Below, piece after piece: positions 54,699 through 64,000 of a DNA stretch of 64,000 nt; within the stretch, counting starts at the first letter, position 1; each line of letters opens with the position of its first letter. The translations under genes were made by a program, and so were the position numbers. Origin of the DNA: Desulfomicrobium macestii (lineage in GTDB: Bacteria > Desulfobacterota > Desulfovibrionia > Desulfovibrionales > Desulfomicrobiaceae). A model generated the notes under the pieces. That model saw nothing but the letters and a program-made list of their open reading frames with translations, was not told where the DNA came from and searched no databases. The stretch spans positions 62,001-126,000 of the forward strand of contig NZ_JADBGG010000001.1 of assembly GCF_014873765.1 (NCBI RefSeq). Direction: 5' to 3'.

Positions 54699-56099
54699 AT
54701 GGAGGGTACGAACAAGAAGTCACGTCTGGCCATGCCGGAGCAGGAACCCAAGGTCCGGGCCAGGAATTTTGAGGAAGTGCCCTTGGGCTACACTCCGGAG
54801 ATGGCCATTGCCGAGGCGGGCCGCTGCCTGCAGTGCAAGAACCCGCTCTGTGTCCAGGGATGCCCGGTGGGCGTCGACATCCCCGGTTTCATAAAACACA
54901 TCGCGGACGGGAAGTTCGATCTGGCCATCGGCAAGATCTGGGAGCGCAACAGCCTCCCGGCAGTCTGCGGCCGGGTCTGCCCGCAGGAGATCCAGTGCGA
55001 GGGCAACTGCATCCTGGGCCGCAAGGGCGAGGCCGTGGCCATCGGCAATCTGGAGCGTTTTGCCGCGGACTGGGAGCGTGCCCATCATGTCTGCGAACTG
55101 CCCTCCCGTGAAAAGGCCACGGGCAAGAAGGTCGCCGTGGTCGGCTCCGGCCCCTCGGGCCTGACCGTGGCCGGAGACCTGATCCTCAAGGGACACGAGG
55201 TCACCATTTTCGAGGCTTTTCACAAGCCCGGCGGCGTGCTGGTCTACGGCATCCCCGAGTTCCGGCTGCCCAAGGACATCGTCGCCTCGGAGGTGTCATG
55301 CCTTCAGGCTCAGGGTGTGAAAATCGAGTGTGACGTGGTCGTGGGGCGCACCGAGACGGTGGACGAACTCTTCGAGCTGGGCTTTGACGCCGTATATCTG
55401 GGAGTGGGCGCGGGCCTGCCCCGGTTCATGAACATTCCCGGCGAGAATCTGGTCGGGGTGCTTTCGGCCAACGAATACTTGACCCGGGCCAATCTGATGA
55501 AAGCCTACCTTTTCCCGAAAGTGGACACGCCCATCCCCCAGGGGCGGCATGTGGTGGTGCTGGGCGCCGGCAACGTGGCCATGGATAGTGCCCGCACGGC
55601 CATGCGCCTGGGCGCGGAGAAGGTCAGCATCGTCTATCGTCGCTCAAGGGCGGAGATGCCGGCCCGGAGCGCGGAAATTCATCACGCCGAAGAGGAGGGG
55701 CTCAATTTTGAGTTGCTGTCCAATCCGGTGCGCTATCTTGGAGACGAAAAAGGACGCCTGACGGGCATCGAATGCGTGCGCATGGAACTGGGCGAGCCTG
55801 ATTCGTCGGGACGCAGACGTCCGGTGACCGTCCCCGGTTCGGAGTTTGTCATCGAGTGCGATCTGGCCATAGTGGCCATCGGTTCCGGGGCAAATCCGCT
55901 GCTGACACGCTCGACCCCCGACCTGCCCCTGGGCAAATCCGGGTACATCCTTGCCAATCCGGAAACCGGCAAGACCGGCAAGAAGGCCGTCTGGGCCGGA
56001 GGCGACATCGTCACCGGGGCGGCCACCGTAATCCTGGCCATGGGCGCGGGACGTAAGGCCGCGGATTCGATCCACGAATACTTGACCTGGGGCTGGTAG
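54699..56099 (+). CDS. nfnB: NfnB, FAD/[4Fe-4S] subunit of NADH-dependent ferredoxin:NADP+ oxidoreductase
   Basis: 466 aa. N-terminal cysteine sets (CLQCKNPLCVQGCPVG and CGRVCPQEIQCEGNC) hold two [4Fe-4S] clusters; FAD site VGSGPSGLTVAGDLI; NADP site VLGAGNVAMDSARTAMRLGA. It is the bifurcating subunit and resembles the GltD small subunit of glutamate synthase, but the nfnA neighbour supports Nfn. Confidence 0.94.
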   Translation: MEGTNKKSRLAMPEQEPKVRARNFEEVPLGYTPEMAIAEAGRCLQCKNPLCVQGCPVGVDIPGFIKHIADGKFDLAIGKIWERNSLPAVCGRVCPQEIQCEGNCILGRKGEAVAIGNLERFAADWERAHHVCELPSREKATGKKVAVVGSGPSGLTVAGDLILKGHEVTIFEAFHKPGGVLVYGIPEFRLPKDIVASEVSCLQAQGVKIECDVVVGRTETVDELFELGFDAVYLGVGAGLPRFMNIPGENLVGVLSANEYLTRANLMKAYLFPKVDTPIPQGRHVVVLGAGNVAMDSARTAMRLGAEKVSIVYRRSRAEMPARSAEIHHAEEEGLNFELLSNPVRYLGDEKGRLTGIECVRMELGEPDSSGRRRPVTVPGSEFVIECDLAIVAIGSGANPLLTRSTPDLPLGKSGYILANPETGKTGKKAVWAGGDIVTGAATVILAMGAGRKAADSIHEYLTWGW

Positions 56100-56137
56100 A
56101 ATCATCCTTTTCAGATAAGACACCCTTCACGACCTCG

Positions 56138-56205
56138 AAAAGCTGCTCCCGGCAGGCGCCACAACGGATGTTTCCGCCTTGTGTCCGTCTGCCGGGAGCA
56201 GCTTT
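56138..56205 (+). terminator. 17-bp perfect hairpin after nfnB
   Basis: AAAGCTGCTCCCGGCAG (56138-56154) pairs exactly with CTGCCGGGAGCAGCTTT (56189-56205); the loop is 34 bases. It probably ends the nfn transcript and forms the boundary of the repeat locus that follows. Confidence 0.75.
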
Positions 56206-56250
56206 GTTTCATCAGTTCGCCATCTCCCTTGGAATATCACATACGCCAGA

Positions 56251-56478
56251 CTCGTAGCTTTGGATTGTTGCATGCAGGACGAAAAATTGGGGCTGCACAC
56301 CCGGCAACGATTCAGCAAACGATGCCTGGCTCAGTCAGACAGCCGACGCGCCTCAAGACCATGACGCCCCCGACCTTGAGGTCTTGGTGGGCGGTGTTTT
56401 TGTTTCGGTTGGTTGTGGGAAGACCGTTTTGTGCTGGTTTGGGAAGGCTTGAGGAGATGTGTGCGGTACGCGGTCCGG
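56251..56478. repeat. Dispersed repeat, copy B1 (degenerate left end)
   Basis: Contains CTCGTAG, a stem GGATTGTTGC / GCAACGATTC (two G-U pairs in plus-strand RNA), core GCAAACGATGCCTGGCTC at 56315 and an 11-base arm GACCTTGAGGT. It is a tandem neighbour of B2, offset by about 270 bases. Confidence 0.85.
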
Positions 56479-56646
56479 GGTCGCCATGGCCTTGAGTCGC
56501 GCCGGAACTCCTTCGCTGGCCTCGTAGAGCTGAATCGTTGCATGCAGGACGAAAAATTGGGGCAGCGCATTCGGCAACGATTCAGCAAACGATGCCTGGC
56601 TCAGTCAGACAGCCGACGCGCCTCAAGACCATGACGCCCCCGGACC
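56472..56646. repeat. 175-bp repeat element with terminal inverted repeats (copy B2)
   Basis: Left arm 56472-56496 and right arm 56622-56646 match as a 25-bp inverted repeat with three mismatches, sharing GGTCCGGGG with the arms of A1. Inside are CTCGTAGAGC, the stem GAATCGTTGC / GCAACGATTC and core GCAAACGATGCCTGGCTC. After the right arm GGGCGGTG is followed by TTTTTG. Confidence 0.85.
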
Positions 56647-56759
56647 TTGAGGTCTTGGTGGGCGGTGTTTTTGTTTCGGTTGGTCAGGGGGGGGATTGTT
56701 TTGTGCTGGTTTGGCGAGGCATCAGGAGTTGTGTGCGGTACGCGGTTCCGGGTTGAGAT

Positions 56760-58278
<1,519 letters not shown>

Positions 58279-58290
58279 TCCCGTCAGATC

Positions 58291-58839
58291 ATGAATACAC
58301 TTATCAACAAAGTGGAGGAGGGGATCATTTCCCTCCTCCTTGCTTCCATGACGCTGCTTGTTTTCATGGAAGTGCTCATGCGGTTCGGGTTCAACGTGGG
58401 CATCCACTGGGCCCAGGAATTGACCCTGCTGCTGTCGGGCTGGATGGTCATGTTCGGGGTTTCCTATGGCATCAAGGTAGGGTCGCACATCGGTGTCGAC
58501 GCCTTGGTCAGGCTGTTTTCGGTAAATGTGCGCAGGGCCATCTCCATTGTGGCCATTCTGCTGTGCCTGCTCTATTGCGGGCTTTTTCTCGTGGGCAGTT
58601 GGACCTATCTTGGGAAGCTCAAAAGCATAGGAATCCACCTTGAGGACATTCCCGTCCCCAAATGGATCGCCAACAGCATCCTCTTTGGTGGCATGGTCAT
58701 GCTCGCCATCCGTCTTTTGGATCTCCTCTGGGCGGTCATCCGAGGCAAACAGGAAGGGTTCAAGCTTCTGGATGAGGCCAAGGAGAGCATGTATCTGGCG
58801 CAAAAAGAGGGTACTTCCCTGGATGGAGACGACGAATGA
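58291..58839 (+). CDS. dctQ: TRAP transporter small permease DctQ
   Basis: 182 aa with four helices and the DctQ pattern EVLMRFGFNVGIHWAQELTLLLSGWMVMFG. It overlaps dctM by four bases (ATGA). The C-terminal 40 residues are a charged tail. Confidence 0.92.
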   Translation: MNTLINKVEEGIISLLLASMTLLVFMEVLMRFGFNVGIHWAQELTLLLSGWMVMFGVSYGIKVGSHIGVDALVRLFSVNVRRAISIVAILLCLLYCGLFLVGSWTYLGKLKSIGIHLEDIPVPKWIANSILFGGMVMLAIRLLDLLWAVIRGKQEGFKLLDEAKESMYLAQKEGTSLDGDDE

Positions 58840-60233
58840 CAACTGCGGCACTGTTCACCCTGCTCTTCCTCTTTATTGCCACGGGGATGCCCATCGCCAT
58901 TGCGCTGGGTCTTTCGAGCATCACGACCATCCTGTTCTTTTCCCACGATTCCCTGGCGTCCATAGCCTTGAAGCTTTTTGAATCGGTTTCCGAACACTAT
59001 ACCCTGCTGGCCATTCCGTTTTTCATTCTGTCCTCCCAGTTTTTATCCACGGGAGGCGTGGCCAAGCGTCTCATCAATTTCGCCCTCGACTGCATCGGGC
59101 ACGTCAAGGGCGGCCTGGCCATGGCCTCGGTCCTGGCCTGTATGCTCTTTGCCGCCGTATCCGGGTCTTCACCGGCCACGGTGGCCGCCATCGGCAGCAT
59201 CGTCATCGGCGGCATGGTCCGTTCGGGCTATCCCGAATCCTTTGCGGCCGGAGTCATCTGCAATGCCGGAACGCTCGGCATTCTCATTCCGCCGTCCATC
59301 GTCATGCTCGTATATGCGGCGGCGACCCAGGAGTCGGCGGCACGTCTGTTCATGGCCGGATTCATTCCCGGCATCTGCCTGGGGCTGCTGCTCATGATCG
59401 CTATCTACATCGTGGCCCGGATCAAGAATTATCCGGCTCTGGCCTGGCCCGGATTCAGGCAGGTTTTCAGGTCCGGTTTCACGGCCATGGGCGGATTGAT
59501 GCTGGTCGTCATCGTGCTTGGATCCATCTACGGCGGCATCTGCAGCCCTACGGAAGCGGCGGCCATTTCGGCCGTGTACGCCTACTGGATCGCCGTCTTC
59601 GTCTATCGCGACATGGGGCCGCTCAAGGAAGTGCCCCTGCGCAAGGTGGACGAGCCCCTGTCCTCGGCCCTGTTTCGCGGGTTGTGGCAGACTTTCGTGG
59701 CCATTCCCAAATCCTGGGTCCATCCGGAAGTGCGCCACGTGGTCCTGGATGCGGCGAAGGTCAGCATCATGCTGCTCTTCATCATCGGCAACGCCATGCT
59801 CTTCGCCCACGTGCTGACCACGGAGCGGATTCCGCATCTCATCGCCGAGACCATTGTCGGCTGGGGATTGCCGGCCTGGGGTTTCCTGATCGTCGTCAAC
59901 ATCCTGCTGCTTGTGGCGGGTAATTTCATGGAGCCTTCGGCCATCACCATGATCATGATCCCGATCCTGTTTCCCATCGCGGTCAAGCTTGGCATCGATC
60001 CCATTCATCTTGGCGTCATCTGCGTGGTCAACATGGAGATCGGACTGATCACTCCGCCGGTCGGGCTCAACCTCTTTGTCACGGCCGGCATCACCAAGCG
60101 CGATCTGACCTGGGTCGTGCGCGCGGCGCTGCCGTGGCTCATGATTCTGCTCTTCTTCCTCATCCTCATAACGTACATTCCGCAGATATCCCTGTGGCTG
60201 CCCGAGTACATCGACAAACTCAAAGGGTATTGA
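58836..60233 (+). CDS. dctM: TRAP transporter large permease DctM
   Basis: 465 aa and about twelve helices. Family signatures: FIATGMPIAIALGLSS, AVSGSSPATVAAIGSI, AGVICNAGTLGILIPPSIVM and INMEIGLITPPVGLNLF-type (here VNMEIGLITPPVGLNLFV). It is longer than many DctM proteins because of an extra loop near 255-290. Confidence 0.94.
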   Translation: MTTAALFTLLFLFIATGMPIAIALGLSSITTILFFSHDSLASIALKLFESVSEHYTLLAIPFFILSSQFLSTGGVAKRLINFALDCIGHVKGGLAMASVLACMLFAAVSGSSPATVAAIGSIVIGGMVRSGYPESFAAGVICNAGTLGILIPPSIVMLVYAAATQESAARLFMAGFIPGICLGLLLMIAIYIVARIKNYPALAWPGFRQVFRSGFTAMGGLMLVVIVLGSIYGGICSPTEAAAISAVYAYWIAVFVYRDMGPLKEVPLRKVDEPLSSALFRGLWQTFVAIPKSWVHPEVRHVVLDAAKVSIMLLFIIGNAMLFAHVLTTERIPHLIAETIVGWGLPAWGFLIVVNILLLVAGNFMEPSAITMIMIPILFPIAVKLGIDPIHLGVICVVNMEIGLITPPVGLNLFVTAGITKRDLTWVVRAALPWLMILLFFLILITYIPQISLWLPEYIDKLKGY

Positions 60234-60260
60234 GGCGGGTGTCGGAAAAAAAGGTTTTGC

Positions 60261-60291
60261 AACCGGGCTTCGTGAGAAGCCCGGTTTTTTT
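60261..60291 (+). terminator. Bidirectional terminator between dctM and zur
   Basis: AACCGGGCTTC-gtga-GAAGCCCGGTT, 11-bp perfect stem with T run on both sides; it ends the dct transcript and lies immediately after the zur stop on the minus strand. Confidence 0.93.
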
Positions 60292-60793
60292 ATGCATTCC
60301 TAGTCGGGCGGGGAGCATCAGGCGGACTGGTGGCAGGTGTCGCTTCATCCAGCTTGCGCAATTTTTTCTGGCAGGCGGGGCAGATTCCTTCCAGGCGGAT
60401 ATCGACGTGGCGGATGTCGAGAGAGAGATCGTCCAGGGCGTGGCGGTCCACGGGCAACTGCCGGGCATCAAGGCAGAGGTAGCAGTCGCAGCGGGTGCAG
60501 TGGAAGTGCGGGTGCTCGTCTTCGTGGGCGTCTCGCAGGCAGAAGCGCTGGGATTTTTCGCCGAGCCCAAGCCGGTTCAGGACGTTGTGCTCCACCAGCA
60601 GGTCCAGGATGCGATACACCGTGACCCGGTTGATATCGTTCTTGGCGCTGATTTTTTCCAGAATTTCCTGAGCGCTGGACGGGTGTGCCGTGTTGCCGAC
60701 GGCCATGAGCACTTGCAGGCGGTGTTCGGTGCTCTCAAGACCGGCTTCCTTCAAGCGGTTTACGGCCGCCTTTGCGGACATGCGCGCTTTCAT
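60290..60793 (-). CDS. zur: Fur-family zinc-uptake regulator (Zur)
   Basis: 167 aa. The Fur-like winged helix (SSAQEILEKISAKNDINRVTVYRILDLL) is followed by the metal-binding region EDEHPHFHCTRCDCYLC and the late CPACQKK. Adjacency to znuABC argues for Zur rather than Fur. ATG 60793 overlaps the znuB stop (ATGA). Confidence 0.9.
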   Translation of the reverse strand: MKARMSAKAAVNRLKEAGLESTEHRLQVLMAVGNTAHPSSAQEILEKISAKNDINRVTVYRILDLLVEHNVLNRLGLGEKSQRFCLRDAHEDEHPHFHCTRCDCYLCLDARQLPVDRHALDDLSLDIRHVDIRLEGICPACQKKLRKLDEATPATSPPDAPRPTRNA

Positions 60794-61599
60794 GTCCGCC
60801 GCCAAAGTGTTTTGCATCCCCAGGCGACGATGTATCCGGCCGTGGCCACGGCGATGATGGACGCTCCGGAGGTCAGGTCCAGATGATAGGATACCGCCAG
60901 TCCGCAGAGGCAGAAAAACAGGCTGGCCAGGGTCGCGAGGACCATGGTTTTCCACAGGGAGTTGGTGAAGAGCTCGGCCAGCATGGGCGGGATGGTCAAA
61001 AGCGCGATGACCAGAATGAGGCCCGCGACCTGGATGACCATGACCACGGTCACGGCGGTCATGACCTGCATCAGGACGTAGAGCATGCGCACGGGCACGC
61101 CCGTGGAACGTGCGAATTCCATGTCGAAGGACAGGGACAAAAAGTCCTTGTACCAGAAAAGGACCACGGCCAGGATGAAGAGATCGAGCAGGAGCATGAT
61201 CCAGATATCGCTTGCGGGCACCGCCAAAAGGCTGCCGAAGAGGTAGCTCATGAGGTCGACGTTGTAGCCTGGGGTCAGGTCCAATAGAATGATTCCAAAG
61301 GCCATGCCCGCGGCCCACATGATGCCGATGATGCCGTCGCTGCGTTCGCTGCGGCCAAAGGAGGCCAGGGCCATGATCAGGGCGGCCAACACCGTGAATC
61401 CCACGGCGCAGGGCAGCACCGGAAGCCCCAGGAAAAAGGCCAGGCCCACTCCGCCGTATGCGGTGTGCGCCACCCCTCCAGCCATGAAGACCTGCCGGTT
61501 GACGACCACCAGCGAGCCGATGATCCCGCAGGCAAGGCTTGCCAGCACTCCGGCCATAAGGGCGTTTTGCATGAATTCCATGCTCAGCACTGAATTCAT
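60790..61599 (-). CDS. znuB: Zinc ABC transporter permease ZnuB
   Basis: 269 aa, about eight helices of the ABC-3 family with VNRQVFMAGGVAHTAYGGVG and GLILVIALLTIPPMLA. It overlaps znuC at its start and zur at its end by four bases each. Confidence 0.93.
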   Translation of the reverse strand: MNSVLSMEFMQNALMAGVLASLACGIIGSLVVVNRQVFMAGGVAHTAYGGVGLAFFLGLPVLPCAVGFTVLAALIMALASFGRSERSDGIIGIMWAAGMAFGIILLDLTPGYNVDLMSYLFGSLLAVPASDIWIMLLLDLFILAVVLFWYKDFLSLSFDMEFARSTGVPVRMLYVLMQVMTAVTVVMVIQVAGLILVIALLTIPPMLAELFTNSLWKTMVLATLASLFFCLCGLAVSYHLDLTSGASIIAVATAGYIVAWGCKTLWRRT

Positions 61600-62480
61600 A
61601 TGGAACCCCTTGGCCCGGCCTGGCCGAAGATGGAGGACATTTCCCTGATGTAGGTGTCCAGGGGACAGGATGCGTCGTGAGTGCCGTAGATGAGTTCGAG
61701 CATGGATGGCGTGAGTTCCCGGCTTTGGTTCTGGATAAGTGTGCGGTTGACCACGGCCACGCTTGAGATGCGCGTGGAGGCGGAGATGAGGTCGTGACTG
61801 ACCATGACGATGGTGATGGAGGAACTGAGCGCCGAGAGCAGGTCGAAGAGGCAGACCTTGCCCTGGGGGTCAATGTTTGAGGTGGGCTCGTCAAAGAGCA
61901 GAAGAGCCGGGTCCGAGACCAGGGCCCGGGCCACAAGCACGCGCTGCTTCTGACCTCCGGAAAGGGCGTCGAAGCGGCGCGTGGCCAGTTCGGCCATGTC
62001 CACCATGCGCAGGGTCTCCATGGCTTTGGCCTTGTCCCTGGCGCGGTATCCGGGCCAACGCCCGGTGGAGAACAGATCCCCCTTGCGGCGCAGCCCGAGC
62101 AGGACCACTTCGTGGACAGTTACCGGAAAACTCGGCTGGATGAGCGCGTGTTGCGGCACATAGCCCACGGCGGGCCGCACGGAGAGCGGATCGGCGCCGA
62201 GCACCCGCACTGTTCCGGCCTTGGGCGCGAGCAGCCCGAGGATAAGCTTGACGAGGGTGGTCTTGCCTCCGCCGTTGGGCCCGATGACGGCCATGAAGTC
62301 GCCGCTTGAGACCTTCAGGTCGACGCTGGAGAGCACTTCCCGATCGTCGTAGGCGAAGCTCACGCCCTGAAGCTCGATGACCGGAGTTCCGGTGCCCGGC
62401 AGGGGCCTGAAATGCGGCTCGGGGATGTTCGGATGGCTGTGTCCGGAGCAGGTGGAGCAGGAATGGTCGTGCGTGTTCAT
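61596..62480 (-). CDS. znuC: Zinc ABC transporter ATPase ZnuC
   Basis: 294 aa. Walker A GPNGGGKTT, signature LSGGQKQRVLVARAL, Walker B LLLFDEPTSN and H-loop VSHDL. A short N-terminal extension rich in His and Cys (residues 1-18) is unusual for the ATPase and could bind metal. GGGAAG precedes ATG. Confidence 0.93.
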   Translation of the reverse strand: MNTHDHSCSTCSGHSHPNIPEPHFRPLPGTGTPVIELQGVSFAYDDREVLSSVDLKVSSGDFMAVIGPNGGGKTTLVKLILGLLAPKAGTVRVLGADPLSVRPAVGYVPQHALIQPSFPVTVHEVVLLGLRRKGDLFSTGRWPGYRARDKAKAMETLRMVDMAELATRRFDALSGGQKQRVLVARALVSDPALLLFDEPTSNIDPQGKVCLFDLLSALSSSITIVMVSHDLISASTRISSVAVVNRTLIQNQSRELTPSMLELIYGTHDASCPLDTYIREMSSIFGQAGPRGSI

Positions 62481-62553
62481 GCGCTTCCCGGTTGCTTTGT
62501 TGAAGATGCCGGGCCCTCAAGCGGCCCGGTGTCATGATTCGTTTTGATGTCGT

Positions 62554-63552
62554 TTATTTGAGCGCGTCGGCAAAGGCTCGGGCCGCACTGCGCAGGTTTT
62601 CGGCCCAATCCTCGGCCAGGGGGTCGAGACGCACAACCGTGGCCCCGATCTGCTTGGCGATGACGGCGGCGCTTTTCTGCGAAAACTGCGGCTGCACAAA
62701 AATAACCTTGGCCCCTGATTCCTTGCCGGCTGCGATGATCCGCGCCAGATCCCTGGGGCTTGGCTCCTTGCCATCCACCTCGATGGATGCCTGGGTCAGC
62801 CCGTAGGCCCTGGCAAAATAGCCCCAGGACGGGTGGAAGACAAGGAAGGTGCGATTTTCCTGGGGCAGCGGCTCCAGAATGGACCGGATTTCCCGGTCGA
62901 GCTCATCCAACTCCTTGTCGAAGGCGGCGGCATTGGAGGCGTAGAAGGCCGCCCGCTCGGGATCCACAAGGCTGAGCCCGTCGCGGATGTGGGCTACCTG
63001 AACCTTGACCAGCGCGGGATCGAGCCAGATGTGCGGATCAAGCGTGCCCTGATCAGCGCCGTGCTCATTGTCGAGATGGTCGTTGTGCCGAGCGCCATGG
63101 GCATCATGCGCTTCCGCCTCGTGCCCCTCCCCGGCGTGTTCCCCTTCATGATGATGTTCGTCACCGTCATGGTGCATTTCGCCGTCGTGATGCACTTCGC
63201 CATGGTCATGTTCCTCGCTCATGGGGATCTTGTCGATGCCTTTAGCCGTGTGCACGACGGTCATTCCCGGACTGGCGCCCATGATCCGCTCAAGCCAGGT
63301 CTGGTCGAAGCTGTCGCCGATGGTGAAGTAGATGCTCGCCCTGGCCAGTTCGGCCATCTGTCTGGGTCTTGGCTCGTAAGCGTGGGGATTGGCTCCGGGT
63401 TCGACCATGATCGAAACGGGAACCTCGCCGCCGCTGACCTTGTCAACAAAGTATTTTTGCGGGGTTATGGTCACGAAGGCGGTTGGAGCGGCCTGGGCCG
63501 AGACTGCGAGCAAACTCAGCAACACAGTGAACAGGCAAAGATTATTTCTCAT
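62554..63552 (-). CDS. znuA: Zinc ABC transporter substrate-binding protein ZnuA
   Basis: 332 aa with a Sec signal peptide (1-21, ending QAAP). Metal ligands include the early VEPGANPHAYEP, DPHIWLDP and FHPSWGYFA. Residues about 113-165 form a long His/Asp/Glu-rich loop typical of zinc-specific cluster A-I proteins. GGAGG precedes ATG; two palindromes lie just upstream. Confidence 0.94.
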   Translation of the reverse strand: MRNNLCLFTVLLSLLAVSAQAAPTAFVTITPQKYFVDKVSGGEVPVSIMVEPGANPHAYEPRPRQMAELARASIYFTIGDSFDQTWLERIMGASPGMTVVHTAKGIDKIPMSEEHDHGEVHHDGEMHHDGDEHHHEGEHAGEGHEAEAHDAHGARHNDHLDNEHGADQGTLDPHIWLDPALVKVQVAHIRDGLSLVDPERAAFYASNAAAFDKELDELDREIRSILEPLPQENRTFLVFHPSWGYFARAYGLTQASIEVDGKEPSPRDLARIIAAGKESGAKVIFVQPQFSQKSAAVIAKQIGATVVRLDPLAEDWAENLRSAARAFADALK

Positions 63553-63582
63553 TTTTCCTCCATGATTTTGGAAGGATATTTA

Positions 63583-63597
63583 TGCAACAGGATTGCA
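63583..63597. promoter_or_regulatory. Palindrome upstream of znuA, first of two
   Basis: TGCAA-cagga-TTGCA, perfect, 31 bases from the znuA start. A candidate Zur operator. Confidence 0.7.
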
Positions 63598-63610
63598 CGA
63601 AGTCAAGGTG

Positions 63611-63629
63611 CATGCAACAAAGTTGCGTG
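63611..63629. promoter_or_regulatory. Palindrome upstream of znuA, second of two
   Basis: CATGCAAC-aaa-GTTGCGTG, one mismatch in 19 bases; it shares TGCAAC with the first site, about 29 bases apart. A Zur operator that could control both znuA and the divergent nitroreductase gene. Confidence 0.7.
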
Positions 63630-63705
63630 TTCTTGCCGCACTTGTGCATCCACCGATCACGCCGTAGGAGGGGATTGTTCACAGGTCACGACTTTTGGAG
63701 GAAGC

Positions 63706-64000
63706 ATGCTTGATTTCATCATCGACGAAACCCGTTGCGTACAGTGCGGAGAATGCGCGGCCGACTGTCCGGTGTCCATCATAGACATGGATGGCGGCTT
63801 GCCGCGCATCCCCGAGCACCGGGAGTCGTATTGCATTGGCTGCCAGCACTGCCTGGCCGTCTGTCCCACAGCGGCCCTTTCCATTCTGGGCAAGGATCCC
63901 GACAAGAGTGCCCCCGTTTTGCCCCCGTCTCCGGATGCGCTGGAAAATCTGATCAAAAGCCGCCGCTCCGTGCGCCGCTTCCGTCCTGATCGGGTTGAAG
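63706..64000 (+). CDS. Ferredoxin-nitroreductase fusion protein, start only
   Basis: The 98 codons visible begin with ATG 63706 (GGAGG upstream) and run off the window. Residues 11-60 hold two [4Fe-4S] motifs (CVQCGECAADCPV and CIGCQHCLAVCPT); from about residue 80 the sequence SRRSVRRFRPD is the start of a nitroreductase domain. It is divergent from znuA. Function unknown; the Zur-like sites between the two genes suggest zinc-dependent control. Confidence 0.85.
   Translation, partial: MLDFIIDETRCVQCGECAADCPVSIIDMDGGLPRIPEHRESYCIGCQHCLAVCPTAALSILGKDPDKSAPVLPPSPDALENLIKSRRSVRRFRPDRVE

Overview
The window looks like chromosome of a sulfate-reducing deltaproteobacterium of the order Desulfovibrionales. 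The evidence is a complete Hmc complex (hmcABCDEF) with its Rrf1/Rrf2 regulators, a Tmc complex, an NfnAB transhydrogenase, an Hcp hybrid-cluster protein, and strong use of periplasmic branched-chain amino-acid ABC and TRAP transporters. From gene content and memory of related genomes I favour a Desulfomicrobium-like organism, but cannot prove the genus without a search.

Region by region. 0-2.5 kb: dihydrolipoyl dehydrogenase (minus) and a four-helix membrane protein. 2.8-16.5 kb: one long block of transmembrane electron transfer, tmcDCBA followed by hmcABCDEF, then a tandem universal stress protein, the response regulator rrf1, a PAS/histidine kinase and the repressor rrf2. Both complexes should pass electrons from the periplasmic cytochrome c3 pool across the membrane to HdrD-like cytoplasmic subunits. 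16.5-20 kb: nitroreductase, an intergenic array of 161-bp repeats, tgt, nth and cutA. 20.1-26.8 kb: miaB, a DUF151 protein and a PHP-domain protein lead into tolQ-tolR-tolA-tolB-pal. 27-31.4 kb: osmoregulated periplasmic glucan genes opgG and opgH with a small membrane-protein gene between them. 31.6-40.8 kb: an orphan NifA-like activator, a YihY family protein, hcp with a divergently transcribed flavoprotein/ferredoxin pair around an HcpR-like palindrome, a NapH-like membrane ferredoxin and RsgA. 40.8-47.6 kb: a small accessory zone with a methyltransferase, a CD3324-type regulator, a HipB/HipA pair, a cold-shock/DUF1294 protein, an SPFH/NfeD pair, and a papain-like protease next to a membrane protein. 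47.9-53.5 kb: an IclR regulator and livJHMGF. 53.9-56.1 kb: nfnA and nfnB. 56.1-57.3 kb: a repeat locus plus an AT-rich stretch with no gene. 57.3-60.2 kb: a TRAP transporter dctPQM. 60.3-63.6 kb: znuA-znuC-znuB-zur (minus). 63.7 kb to the end: the start of a ferredoxin-nitroreductase fusion that runs off the window.

The most unusual signals are: (1) a dispersed non-coding repeat family, five copies at two loci about 39 kb apart, in which an internal 10-bp stem changes sequence but keeps pairing and in which the two best copies are about 175 bp with long terminal inverted repeats; (2) the direct juxtaposition of tmc and hmc with extra signalling genes inserted between hmcF and rrf2, including a terminator hairpin that contains the probable ribosome binding site of the histidine kinase; (3) an HmcA with 15 rather than 16 haem motifs; (4) a palindrome shared by hcp and an unassigned flavoprotein/ferredoxin pair. 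No tRNA, rRNA, CRISPR array, prophage or complete insertion sequence was seen.
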